Assembly (NCBI GenBank): GCA_009782165.1
Contig: WQUH01000292.1
Location: 1-8,452, forward strand
Reading direction: 5' to 3'
From: Pseudomonadota bacterium
GTDB taxonomy: Bacteria > Desulfobacterota > Desulfobulbia > Desulfobulbales > Desulfobulbaceae
Length of the DNA: 8,452 nucleotides
This document shows, one piece after another, positions 1-6,029 of this stretch. Position 1 is the stretch's first letter, and each line of letters starts with the position of its first letter. The translations under genes and the position numbers were made by a program. The notes below the pieces were generated by a model. The model had not been told where the DNA came from, searched no databases, and saw only the letters and a list, made by a program, of their open reading frames with translations.

Positions 1-354
1 TGGCGCCAGCGCGCTCACCGCGCCGCCGGGCAGGATGACGCTGAGACCGACGCCGCGCTGGTCGGCGAGCTTGCGGCCAATGCCCAGAAGCTCGTAGCTG
101 ACCGGGGCGATCTTGCCGTGACGGTATTCGGCAAAGACCATGATGCCCGCATAGGCGGCCAGATCGGCCTGCACCCGTTTTTCCGCGGTTTCAATCCTCA
201 GGGCCTGTTCAGGGCAGGTATCCACGCATGCGCCGCAGAGCGTGCACGAGTCGTTGACCACAGCGCAATCCGCCGGGACGCTGATCGCCCCAAAGGCGCA
301 GGTGCTCTCGCACATGCCGCAGGCGGTACATTTATCGCGGTCGATTATCAGCAT
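1..354 (-). CDS. etfA: Electron transfer flavoprotein alpha subunit with N-terminal 2x[4Fe-4S] ferredoxin domain (partial, C-terminus outside window)
   Basis: Only the first 118 residues are present; the frame stays open to base 1. The ATG at 354-352 follows a GGAG at 364-361 with 6 nt spacing. Residues 1-50 form a bacterial-type ferredoxin domain. Cluster ligands are C9, C12, C15 with C47, and C37, C40, C43 with C19 (CTACGMCESTC and CTLCGACVDTC). From about residue 70 (GIMVFAEYRHGKIAPVSYEL) the sequence matches the start of the EtfA N-terminal fold. The FAD-binding C-terminal domain would lie beyond the window. EtfA pairs with EtfB, whose stop is 39 nt upstream, to form the FAD-containing heterodimer that exchanges electrons with acyl-CoA dehydrogenases. 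Canonical mitochondrial and proteobacterial EtfA lacks the FeS domain. Such an extension is known in anaerobes, for example CarE of the Acetobacterium caffeyl-CoA reductase. Its role here, an extra electron wire to ferredoxin or another partner, is inferred. Confidence 0.92.
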   Translation of the reverse strand, partial: MLIIDRDKCTACGMCESTCAFGAISVPADCAVVNDSCTLCGACVDTCPEQALRIETAEKRVQADLAAYAGIMVFAEYRHGKIAPVSYELLGIGRKLADQRGVGLSVILPGGAVSALAP

Positions 355-393
355 GAACCACTCCGGTAGAAAAAATAAACAAAGCCCGTGCGC

Positions 394-1173
394 CTAGAGA
401 TGCGCCTTGAGACAGGCCACCAACTGATCGACCTGCTCGTCGACGCTGCCGGAAAAGATCCTGCGGTCGCCTCGGGGTTCCGGCGAAAAGACCCGCACCA
501 CCTGGGTCGGCGATCCGGCCAGGCCGATGCACTGCGGGTCAGCGCCGATCGCCGCGGCGGTCAGATGCCTGATCTCCGCCTTCTTCGCCTTCATCTTGCC
601 CTTGAGGGAGGCGACCCGCGGTTCGTTGATGTCTTTGACCACGGTCAGCAGGGCCGGCAAGGGCAAACGGAGGACGTCATAGCCGTCGTCCATCATCCGC
701 TCCACCTCGATGGCCGCGGCGGACACCTGACGGGTTTTCTGGACACAGGCGACATACGGCAGGCGCAGGCGGCAGGCCAAACCGGGGCCGACCTGGGCGG
801 TATCGCCGTCAATGGCCTGCTTGCCGCACAGGATCAGATCAAAGCCGCCCAGGGTCTGCACGGTCTTGGCCAGGGTGTAGGAGGTGGCCCAGGTATCGGC
901 CCCGGCAAAGGCGCGGTCCGAGACCAGCACCCCCTCGTCGGCGCCGCAGGCAATGGCTTCGCGCAGCACCGCCTCGGCCTGGGGCGGCCCCATGCTGACC
1001 ACCGTGACCGTTCCGCCCAGCTTCTCCCTGATTGCCACCGCCTCCTCCAGGGCATGGCGGTCGTAGGGGTTCATGATCGATTCCACCCCTTCCCGCGCCA
1101 GGGTGTTGGTCTTGGGGTCGAGCCGGACATCCTTGGCATCCGGAACCTGTTTGACACAGACAAGTATCTTCAT
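394..1173 (-). CDS. etfB: Electron transfer flavoprotein beta subunit
   Basis: This is a 259-residue protein, a normal length for EtfB. It begins MKILVCVKQVPD, the typical EtfB opening, and carries IMNPYDRHALEEA (33-45), SMGPPQAEAVLREA (60-73), the nucleotide-binding segment CGKQAIDGDTAQVGP (116-130) and KGKMKAKKAEI (191-201). The DGDTAQVGP segment and the NPYD motif resemble the clostridial-type EtfB of anaerobes such as Acidaminococcus (from memory) more than the mitochondrial type. That would fit a second redox-active FAD and possible electron bifurcation, but the sequence alone cannot prove it. The gene starts 14 nt after the acyl-CoA dehydrogenase stop, with only a weak Shine-Dalgarno, and is followed 39 nt later by etfA. 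Cotranscription and possibly translational coupling are likely. The product should be cytoplasmic and act as a heterodimer with EtfA. Confidence 0.95.
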   Translation of the reverse strand: MKILVCVKQVPDAKDVRLDPKTNTLAREGVESIMNPYDRHALEEAVAIREKLGGTVTVVSMGPPQAEAVLREAIACGADEGVLVSDRAFAGADTWATSYTLAKTVQTLGGFDLILCGKQAIDGDTAQVGPGLACRLRLPYVACVQKTRQVSAAAIEVERMMDDGYDVLRLPLPALLTVVKDINEPRVASLKGKMKAKKAEIRHLTAAAIGADPQCIGLAGSPTQVVRVFSPEPRGDRRIFSGSVDEQVDQLVACLKAHL

Positions 1174-1187
1174 CGTCGGCCCGTCGC

Positions 1188-2336
1188 TTACGAGTATTCT
1201 TTGTTCAGTTCCTGGCCCACGACATTGCGCTGAATCTGGTTCGTGCCTTCATAGATCTGCAAAATCTTGGCGTCGCGCATCATCTTTTCCACCGGATATT
1301 CCTTCATATAGCCGTAGCCGCCCAGGATCTGCACGGCGTCGGTGGTCACCTTCATGGCCATGTCGGTGGCAAAGACCTTGCACATGGACGAGACCTTGGA
1401 CATATCCTTGGGATGGCTGTCGATGTGCTTGGCAGCGGCATAGACCAGGGCCCGGCCGGCCTCGAGCTGGATGGCCATGTCGGCCAGCATGTGCTGCACG
1501 GCCTGGAAGGAGATGATCGGTTTGCCGAACTGGACCCGCTGCTTGGCATAGGTGACGGCCTCGTCCAGGGCGGCCTGCGCCAGGCCGATGCCCAGGGAGG
1601 CAATGCCGGGACGGGACAGGTCGAGCGTTTTCATCACCGTGATGAACCCGGTTCCCCGCCGGCCAACCAGCCGATCCCTGGGGATGCGGCAATCCTTCAT
1701 GATCAGTTCCCGGGTGGAGGATGAACGGATGCCCATCTTGTCTTCCTTCTTGCCGTAGGAAAAACCGGGATCCCCGTCCTCGACCACGAAGATGGATGCG
1801 CCCCGCGGCCCCTTGTTGGGATCGGTCATGGCAACGATGCTGTAGATCTGGGATTCCCCGCCGTTGGTGATCCACTGCTTGGTGCCGTTCAAGACCCAGC
1901 AATCGCCGTCTTCCACGGCCGTGGTCCGGATGCCCGCGGCATCGCTCCCGGCATTGGCCTCGGTCAGGCCAAAGGCGGCCCAGCGGGCGCCGCTGGCGAT
2001 ATCCGGCAGATATTTTTGTTTTTGCTCGTTGCTGCCGGCGATCATCACCGGAAAGATGCCCAGGGCGCTGGCGGCAAAGCTGGTGGCCACCCCGACGCAA
2101 CCGCGCGCCAGTTCCTCCATGGCCAAAACAATTTCAAAACCGCCGCCGCCCAGGCCGCCATACTCCTCGGGAACAAAGATACTGAACAGATCGGCCTTGG
2201 CTATATCTTCCAGGATCGCGCGGGGAAACTGATTTTTTTCGTCCAGTTCGGCCCGCGCCGGGATAATCTTCTCGTTGGTGATTTCCCGGGCGGTATCGAT
2301 GATCATCTGTTGCTGCTCGGTGAAAAAATAATCCAC
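1188..2336 (-). CDS. Acyl-CoA dehydrogenase (short-chain/butyryl-CoA type, FAD-dependent)
   Basis: This full-length 382-residue enzyme of the acyl-CoA dehydrogenase family catalyses alpha,beta-dehydrogenation of acyl-CoA, or the reverse enoyl-CoA reduction, with FAD. The N-terminal helical domain (about 1-115) contains VPEEYGGLG. The middle beta domain has the family signature AFGLTEANAGSDAAG (121-135) and FAD-contact segment QWITNGG (154-160). The C-terminal helical domain ends in ILGGYGYMKEYPVEKMMRDA and IYEGTNQIQRNVV. The presumed catalytic base is E363 in YEGT, the position used by short- and medium-chain enzymes. The start is GTG, fixed by a strong AAGGAGGG 5 nt upstream; no better in-frame ATG precedes the conserved FFTEQQQMI segment. 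It lies 18 nt after fabH and 14 nt before etfB, so EtfBA is almost certainly its electron partner. Acyl chain length cannot be read from sequence alone. Confidence 0.95.
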   Translation of the reverse strand: MDYFFTEQQQMIIDTAREITNEKIIPARAELDEKNQFPRAILEDIAKADLFSIFVPEEYGGLGGGGFEIVLAMEELARGCVGVATSFAASALGIFPVMIAGSNEQKQKYLPDIASGARWAAFGLTEANAGSDAAGIRTTAVEDGDCWVLNGTKQWITNGGESQIYSIVAMTDPNKGPRGASIFVVEDGDPGFSYGKKEDKMGIRSSSTRELIMKDCRIPRDRLVGRRGTGFITVMKTLDLSRPGIASLGIGLAQAALDEAVTYAKQRVQFGKPIISFQAVQHMLADMAIQLEAGRALVYAAAKHIDSHPKDMSKVSSMCKVFATDMAMKVTTDAVQILGGYGYMKEYPVEKMMRDAKILQIYEGTNQIQRNVVGQELNKEYS

Positions 2337-2341
2337 AGGTA

Positions 2342-2349
2342 CCCTCCTT
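2342..2349 (-). promoter_or_regulatory. Strong ribosome binding site deciding the GTG start of the acyl-CoA dehydrogenase
   Basis: The minus strand reads AAGGAGGG followed by 5 nt (TACCT) and then GTG. This is a near-perfect Shine-Dalgarno and lies entirely within the 18-nt gap after the fabH stop. It supports the GTG start and suggests that the dehydrogenase is translated strongly and independently of fabH. Confidence 0.85.
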
Positions 2350-2354
2350 CGTTC

Positions 2355-3332
2355 TTACCAGCGCATAAGCAGCGACCCCCAGGTGAGGCCGCCGCCAAAA
2401 GTAATCAACAGCACCGTATCCCCTCGGGCGATCCGCCCCTGTCTGTACGCCTCGTCCAGGGCGATGGGAATACTGGCCGCCGAGGTGTTGCCATACTGGC
2501 TGAGATTGACGAACATCCGCTCCTCGGGCATCCCCAGCCGTTCGCGCAGATTGGCGAGGATGCGGATATTGGCCTGATGCGGAATCAGCAGGTCGATGTC
2601 GTCGATGGCGAGACCGTGTTGCCGCAGCAGGGTGGTTGCCGAGTCTTCCATCAGCCGCACGGCATGCTTGAAGACATCGCTGCCGCTCATGCGGATGTAC
2701 TCGCCCTGCCATTCTTCCCGCCGCAGGTCCGGATTGAAGCTCTGCGGACTGTCCATGGCGAGCAGGTTCCACAGGGTGCCGTCGGAATGCAGATTGCTGC
2801 CGAAGACCCCCCGGCCGTCGGAGGCCCCGGCGAGAACCACCGCGCCCGCGCCATCGCCGAAAAGCACACAGGTGTTCCGGTCCTGCCAGTTGAGCCGGGC
2901 GGAAAGCGTTTCCGCGCCGATCAGCAGGATGCGCATATCCGGGCGGCTCTGGATGTAGCTGTTTGCCAGATCGAGACCATAGGTAAATCCCGCGCAGGCG
3001 GCGTTGAGATCGTAGGCAAAGGCCTTGGATGCGCCCAGTTCGGCCTGCACGAAACAGGCGGTGGACGGCATGATCATGTGCGGCGAAATGGTCGCGACCA
3101 CGATCAGATCCAAGTCTTCCGGGGCAACATCGGCCATGGCCAGGGCCCGGCGTGCGGCCCCGGACGCCAACTGATAATTCTGTTCGCCGGGACCGGCGAT
3201 GCGCCGTTGACGGATGCCGGTGCGGGTGGTGATCCACTCGTCGGAGGTCTCGACGATCTGTTCCATGTCGGCATTGGAGAGCGTTTTCTCCGGCAGACAG
3301 GAGCCTGTACCAAGGATGACGGCTTTGGTCAT
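2355..3332 (-). CDS. fabH: Beta-ketoacyl-ACP synthase III (KAS III)
   Basis: FabH condenses an acyl-CoA starter with malonyl-ACP to begin type II fatty-acid synthesis in the cytoplasm. The protein has 325 residues (E. coli 317). It opens with MTKAVILGTGSCLPEK, has TSDEWITTRTGIRQR (29-43), and carries the Cys-His-Asn catalytic triad: C113 in AACAGFTYG, H252 in PHQAN and N282 in GNTSAAS. The C-terminal FGGGLTWGS is also typical. The ATG at 3332 is chosen because conserved sequence begins there; the open frame extends further upstream, but only inside plsX. It follows the plsX stop by 13 nt, with a weak AGG-type Shine-Dalgarno. The residue aligned with E. coli F87, which gates the primer pocket, is M88, so starter preference may differ from acetyl-CoA. 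The next gene is an acyl-CoA dehydrogenase, not fabD. Confidence 0.97.
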   Translation of the reverse strand: MTKAVILGTGSCLPEKTLSNADMEQIVETSDEWITTRTGIRQRRIAGPGEQNYQLASGAARRALAMADVAPEDLDLIVVATISPHMIMPSTACFVQAELGASKAFAYDLNAACAGFTYGLDLANSYIQSRPDMRILLIGAETLSARLNWQDRNTCVLFGDGAGAVVLAGASDGRGVFGSNLHSDGTLWNLLAMDSPQSFNPDLRREEWQGEYIRMSGSDVFKHAVRLMEDSATTLLRQHGLAIDDIDLLIPHQANIRILANLRERLGMPEERMFVNLSQYGNTSAASIPIALDEAYRQGRIARGDTVLLITFGGGLTWGSLLMRW

Positions 3333-3345
3333 GAAAACTACCTGA

Positions 3346-4356
3346 TCAGGCAGCGTATTCGCCGAGGGCCTGCACAATGGCCTCGTTGACGCGGTGCCGC
3401 ACCATGCGGGCGGCAACTTCGATGGCATTGCGGATGGCGACCGCATTGGATGCCCCATGACAGATAATGCCTGTGCCATCGATGCCCAGCAGCGGGGCCC
3501 CGCCGTATTCGGCGTAATCCACCTGTTTTTTGAATCCGGCAAGGGCTTCGCGGATCAGCAGATAGCCGATTTTGGCGCGCCAGGTCTTCATGATTTCCCG
3601 CTTCAGCATCTGCATGGCCGCCTCGGCCAGCCCTTCGCTGATTTTTAAGGAAATATTGCCGACAAACCCATCGCACACCACCACATCGACGTCACCCTTG
3701 TACACGTCGCGGCCTTCGACATTACCGATGAAATTGAGCGGGCTTTGTTGCAGCAGAGGGTAGGTTTCCTTGACCAGGGCGTTGCCTTTGCCGGTCTCCG
3801 CGCCGTTGCTCAGCAACCCGACGCGCGGATGATCGCAGTTGAGCAGCAGGCGCGTGCAGGACGAGGCCATGACGGCGAACTGATAGAGATGCTGGGCCCG
3901 GCAATCGACATTGGCCCCGATATCCATCAACATCACCGGTCGCTTCACGGTTGGGAAAAAACTGGCGATGCCCGGCCGGGAGATGCCGGGCAGGCGGCCA
4001 AGTTTCCTGATCGCCGCCGCCATGGTGGCGCCGGAATTGCCGGCGGAGACCACGGCGTCCGCGGCCCCGTTTTTGACGAGATCGAAGCCGACCATGATGG
4101 TCGACTCTTTCTTCCTGCGGACCGCCTCGACCGGCGAATCGTCCATGGTGATGACTTCCGGGGCGTGGTGGACGGTTATCCGGTCCCGGAACCCGTTCCC
4201 ACCCGTCGAAAGGCCGGCAACTTGTTGCTCCAGCAGAGTATGGGGCCCCAGCAAGATGACATGGAGATCGCTTCTCTCCCGAACCGCGGCAAGCGCGCCT
4301 TGGATCGCCATCTCAGGCCCCCGGTCGCCGCCCATGGCGTCAAGGGCTATCCTCAC
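3346..4356 (-). CDS. plsX: Phosphate acyltransferase PlsX
   Basis: PlsX converts acyl-ACP and phosphate to acyl-phosphate, the acyl donor used by PlsY in the first step of phosphatidic acid synthesis. It is a peripheral cytoplasmic enzyme. The 336 residues are a normal length. Visible conserved segments in order are IALDAMGGDRGP (3-14), SAGNSGA (104-110), DIGANVD (145-151), LSNGAETGKGN (182-192), NVEGRDV (212-218), CDGFVGN (228-234), YGGAPLLGIDG (284-294) and GASNAVAI (301-308). The start codon is GTG, 8 nt after the rpmF stop, with only a weak AGG upstream; translation may be coupled to rpmF. The start is supported because the family begins M-[KR]-IALDAMGGD. It sits in the common rpmF-plsX-fabH order. 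Confidence 0.97.
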   Translation of the reverse strand: MRIALDAMGGDRGPEMAIQGALAAVRERSDLHVILLGPHTLLEQQVAGLSTGGNGFRDRITVHHAPEVITMDDSPVEAVRRKKESTIMVGFDLVKNGAADAVVSAGNSGATMAAAIRKLGRLPGISRPGIASFFPTVKRPVMLMDIGANVDCRAQHLYQFAVMASSCTRLLLNCDHPRVGLLSNGAETGKGNALVKETYPLLQQSPLNFIGNVEGRDVYKGDVDVVVCDGFVGNISLKISEGLAEAAMQMLKREIMKTWRAKIGYLLIREALAGFKKQVDYAEYGGAPLLGIDGTGIICHGASNAVAIRNAIEVAARMVRHRVNEAIVQALGEYAA

Positions 4357-4364
4357 AACGGCGC

Positions 4365-4553
4365 CTAATTCTGATCTTCTTCGAGATCGAGGACGCTCCG
4401 TCCCTTATACTTGCCGCAGCCGCCGCACAGTTGATGGGGCATTTTGGGCTCCCCACACTCGGAGCACTGCCCGACGTTCGGCATGGTCAGGGCATCGTGC
4501 GACCGCCGAAGCCTTGTCCGGGAATGGGAATGTCTGCGTTTCGGTAAAGCCAT
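4365..4553 (-). CDS. rpmF: 50S ribosomal protein L32 (zinc-binding type)
   Basis: This 62-residue basic protein opens MALPKRRHSHSRTRLRRSHD, typical of bacterial L32 of the large ribosomal subunit. It carries a CxxC pair at C30/C33 (CSEC) and a second at C43/C46 (CGGC), the zinc-ribbon or C+ form. Some bacteria also have a cysteine-free paralogue for zinc starvation; none is visible here. The ATG is preceded by GGAGG with 6 nt spacing. Its neighbours yceD (77 nt upstream) and plsX (8 nt downstream) are the usual ones, linking ribosome assembly with lipid synthesis in one transcript. Confidence 0.97.
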   Translation of the reverse strand: MALPKRRHSHSRTRLRRSHDALTMPNVGQCSECGEPKMPHQLCGGCGKYKGRSVLDLEEDQN

Positions 4554-4559
4554 TGTATT

Positions 4560-4564
4560 CCTCC
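4560..4564 (-). promoter_or_regulatory. Consensus ribosome binding site of rpmF
   Basis: The minus strand carries GGAGG, then AATACA, then the rpmF ATG at 4553. This is the strongest Shine-Dalgarno within the yceD-rpmF-plsX segment and fits high expression of a ribosomal protein from the shared transcript. Confidence 0.8.
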
Positions 4565-4630
4565 ATTGATCCTCGACACCCGCAACCGGCCTGCGTGCAG
4601 CGCAAACGGGCGTCTTTCGGATAGTTGTCG

Positions 4631-5149
4631 TTATTTTTTCAGTTGGCCGAGAACCGCAAAGGGCGAATTCTCATGCCTGTCGGCGCATCCGCATCCACCC
4701 AGGTTGCGGTTTGCGCCGCAACCGGCGCAGATGCCCCGGCATTGCTCCGAACACAGACTCTTCACGGGCAGCGCCAGATACAGTTGTTGCCGGATGACAT
4801 CGTCGAGGTCGATGACGGGTTCATCCAGCACGATCGTATCCAGATCGGGTACCTGGTACTCCAGATCCTTCACCTGCCACGAAGAGGCATCGGTTTCAAC
4901 TTCAAACAGCAACTGCAGGCCCGCATCCACTTCCTGCCGATACGGCGCCAGACAACGGTCGCAGTCCACGATCACGACGCTGTGCAGCCGCCCCTGCAAC
5001 TGCACCTTGGTCTCGCCTTTCCTGGTCAGGGAGCAGCGCGCCACCAGCGAGCCGTCGACGACCGAGCCGGGCAAATCCTCAAGTCCTTCGATTTTCCGGA
5101 TGTCGTAGTGACTGCCGTGGGGAGATATTTCACTGAATCGAACCAGCAT
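4631..5149 (-). CDS. yceD: YceD/DUF177 family protein
   Basis: The protein has 172 residues from the ATG at 5149. It has the DUF177 layout: an N-terminal beta-rich part, a CDRC pair (C63, C66), an acidic middle segment with LDEPVIDLDDVIRQQL, and a cysteine-rich tail with C133, C137, C141, C144, C153 and C155. The tail matches the family pattern of CxxxCxGxCxxCGxN followed by CxC. Eight cysteines suggest metal, probably zinc, binding; this is inferred. The gene nearly always precedes rpmF. Work on E. coli and plant homologues links the family to 23S rRNA accumulation or processing. An in-frame TTG at 5155 adds two residues and has GGA 6 nt upstream, better spaced than for the ATG, so the start is uncertain by two codons. 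It is the first gene after the candidate promoter and leads the operon. Confidence 0.92.
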   Translation of the reverse strand: MLVRFSEISPHGSHYDIRKIEGLEDLPGSVVDGSLVARCSLTRKGETKVQLQGRLHSVVIVDCDRCLAPYRQEVDAGLQLLFEVETDASSWQVKDLEYQVPDLDTIVLDEPVIDLDDVIRQQLYLALPVKSLCSEQCRGICAGCGANRNLGGCGCADRHENSPFAVLGQLKK

Positions 5150-5165
5150 CGCCAACCAAGTTCCG

Positions 5166-5198
5166 TTTTGTACGCGTCAAACGGTGAATTGTACAAAA
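5166..5198. promoter_or_regulatory. Inverted repeat over the yceD operon promoter (candidate operator)
   Basis: TTTTGTAC at 5166-5173 and GTACAAAA at 5191-5198 are perfect 8-bp reverse complements separated by 17 bp. The inner arm overlaps the proposed -10 hexamer (5188-5193), and TTGTACAA at 5189-5196 is itself an 8-bp palindrome. A second perfect inverted repeat, CCGTTT (5163-5168) with AAACGG (5179-5184), has its 10-nt spacer centred near an ACGCGT palindrome and lies around the expected transcription start. Two nested dyads on a promoter suggest a regulator site, but I cannot name the protein. Chance symmetry in an AT-rich stretch remains possible. Confidence 0.4.
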
Positions 5199-5216
5199 AA
5201 AAATTGGTTCCGCCAA
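5188..5216 (-). promoter_or_regulatory. Candidate sigma70-type promoter of the yceD-rpmF-plsX-fabH-acyl-CoA dehydrogenase-etfBA operon
   Basis: On the minus strand a -35 TTGGCG (5216-5211) is followed by exactly 17 bp and a -10 TACAAT (5193-5188). The -10 matches 5 of 6 consensus positions and the -35 matches 4 of 6. A T-rich run just upstream of the -35 (about 5218-5230) could act as an UP element. Transcription would start near 5181, giving a leader of about 30 nt before the yceD ATG. This is the only good match I found by eye in the 192-nt gap. Confidence 0.55.
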
Positions 5217-5220
5217 GTAA

Positions 5221-5257
5221 AAAGAAAAAACAGCGGTGTTGAGGGAACAACCAACAC
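5221..5257 (-). terminator. Candidate intrinsic terminator of the mla operon
   Basis: About 84 nt after the mlaC stop the minus strand has GTGTTG (5257-5252), a 10-nt loop, CAACAC (5241-5236), then CGCTG and the T-rich tract TTTTTTCTTT (5230-5221). The 6-bp stem is perfect but half AT, and the T tract starts 5 nt after the stem, so it is weaker than a textbook terminator. The T tract runs directly into the next operon's promoter. From 5258 to 5341 I see only a GC-rich, pyrimidine-biased minus strand with no gene. Confidence 0.42.
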
Positions 5258-5341
5258 ATCCGTCCCCGATCCATCCGGCGCGATGGGGAAACGGGCGGCA
5301 AAGGAAACGAGAGGAAAGGCTGCGACCGAAAAAAGCGGGTG

Positions 5342-5977
5342 TCAGCTCTTGTTGAAATTTTTCTCCAGCTCGGCAATCTTCCCTTTCAACTGCTTGACCA
5401 GACCGGGATATCCATCCTTGCGCAGAATTTCGCTGAACTGTTCCATGTAGTTGCGGACAAGGCTCACCCCTTCGGCCACGACATCATAGACCATCCACTG
5501 ATCGTTCCGCAGCAGCATGATGTAGGAGATGGGAATCGATTTATTCCTGTCGACCAACTGGGTCTGCACCTCGGCGCGGTCACCCCTGATCCTCTGCTGG
5601 ATGAACTGGACCTGCTGGCCGGAATAATCATCGACCTTGCCGACATAGGCATACTGCAACAACTGGGTGAACAGGAGCTCGAATTCCTGCTGCTCCTTGT
5701 CCGCGAGATTGCGCCACTGCTGACCGAGCACGCGCTTGCTCATCTCCTGGAAGTCAAACCGCTCCCGGATCACGCCGATCATCCGGTCGCACTGTTGCTG
5801 CTTGGTCATGCGCTTCAGGCCGGGGTCGGAGAGCGCCGCGGTTACCTTGGCCAGGAATGGACGGAGCTGTTCGGTGGGATCGGGCGCTGCCGCGACACCG
5901 CTCCGGCTGCCCAAGACAACCAGCAGAAAAAGGAGGCAAGCGCACAAAACCGGGGTGATTGCACTGTTGCGTCGCAT
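5342..5977 (-). CDS. mlaC: MlaC-family periplasmic phospholipid-binding protein
   Basis: This 211-residue protein, the same length as E. coli MlaC, shuttles phospholipid across the periplasm between the outer-membrane MlaA complex and the inner-membrane MlaFED complex. It begins with a Sec signal peptide: MRRN, a hydrophobic core at about 9-22, and a likely cleavage near VAAA-P (30-31). The mature part shows the family features: a helix with DRMIGVIRERFDFQEMSKRVLG, WRNLADKEQQEFELLF, a YSGQQV-type strand, and IMLLRNDQWMVYDVVAEGVSLVRNY followed by a C-terminal helix. The frame is open further upstream, but the ATG at 5977 is chosen because the signal peptide starts there and the upstream frame overlaps mlaA. 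Its Shine-Dalgarno is not clear: GGAAG lies 12 nt away and GGTG lies 5 nt away. It is the last gene of the mla operon. Confidence 0.9.
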   Translation of the reverse strand: MRRNSAITPVLCACLLFLLVVLGSRSGVAAAPDPTEQLRPFLAKVTAALSDPGLKRMTKQQQCDRMIGVIRERFDFQEMSKRVLGQQWRNLADKEQQEFELLFTQLLQYAYVGKVDDYSGQQVQFIQQRIRGDRAEVQTQLVDRNKSIPISYIMLLRNDQWMVYDVVAEGVSLVRNYMEQFSEILRKDGYPGLVKQLKGKIAELEKNFNKS

Positions 5978-5993
5978 AGGTACACCATACTTC

Positions 5994-6011
5994 CAACGGG
6001 TGGACCCGTTG
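5994..6011 (-). repeat. Perfect intercistronic hairpin between mlaA and mlaC
   Basis: The minus strand reads CAACGGG-TCCA-CCCGTTG, a perfect 7-bp stem with a 4-nt loop. It lies in the 52-nt gap between the mlaA stop and mlaC start. No T tract follows, so it is not an intrinsic terminator. The last base of its 3' arm is the first G of a GGAAG that could serve as the mlaC Shine-Dalgarno. The hairpin could therefore tune mlaC translation or protect the mRNA; this role is inferred. Confidence 0.6.
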
Positions 6012-6029
6012 ATTTGTTGATAGAGCTGT

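Noticed and set aside
355..393. T-rich stretch between etfB and etfA as a terminator
   Set aside because: No stem precedes the T run, and etfA has its own ribosome binding site right after it.
388..1233. A 281-codon plus-strand open frame opposite etfB
   Set aside because: etfB on the minus strand has clear family motifs across the whole stretch. The plus-strand translation is rich in G, H, Q and R, as expected from an antisense frame.
2016..3389. A 457-codon plus-strand open frame opposite fabH and the acyl-CoA dehydrogenase
   Set aside because: It is antisense to two genes with complete catalytic motifs. Its translation resembles no family I recognise and it is a typical high-GC shadow.
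3333..3542. An N-terminal extension of FabH by 70 residues
   Set aside because: The extra stretch lies inside plsX and has no FabH similarity. Conserved sequence begins at the ATG at 3332.
5200..5216. TTGG-CGGAA-CCAA followed by a T run as an intrinsic terminator
   Set aside because: The stem has only 4 bp, two of them AT. The same bases make a better -35 and spacer; the GTGTTG/CAACAC hairpin upstream is the stronger terminator candidate.
5272..5300. CCCC...GGGG foldback in the gap after mlaC
   Set aside because: The pairing needs a bulge and no T tract follows. It is not distinguishable from chance in GC-rich sequence.
5026..5376. A 116-codon minus-strand frame across the intergenic gap
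   Set aside because: It overlaps both the mlaC end and the yceD start in other frames, and its low-complexity translation has no recognisable domain.
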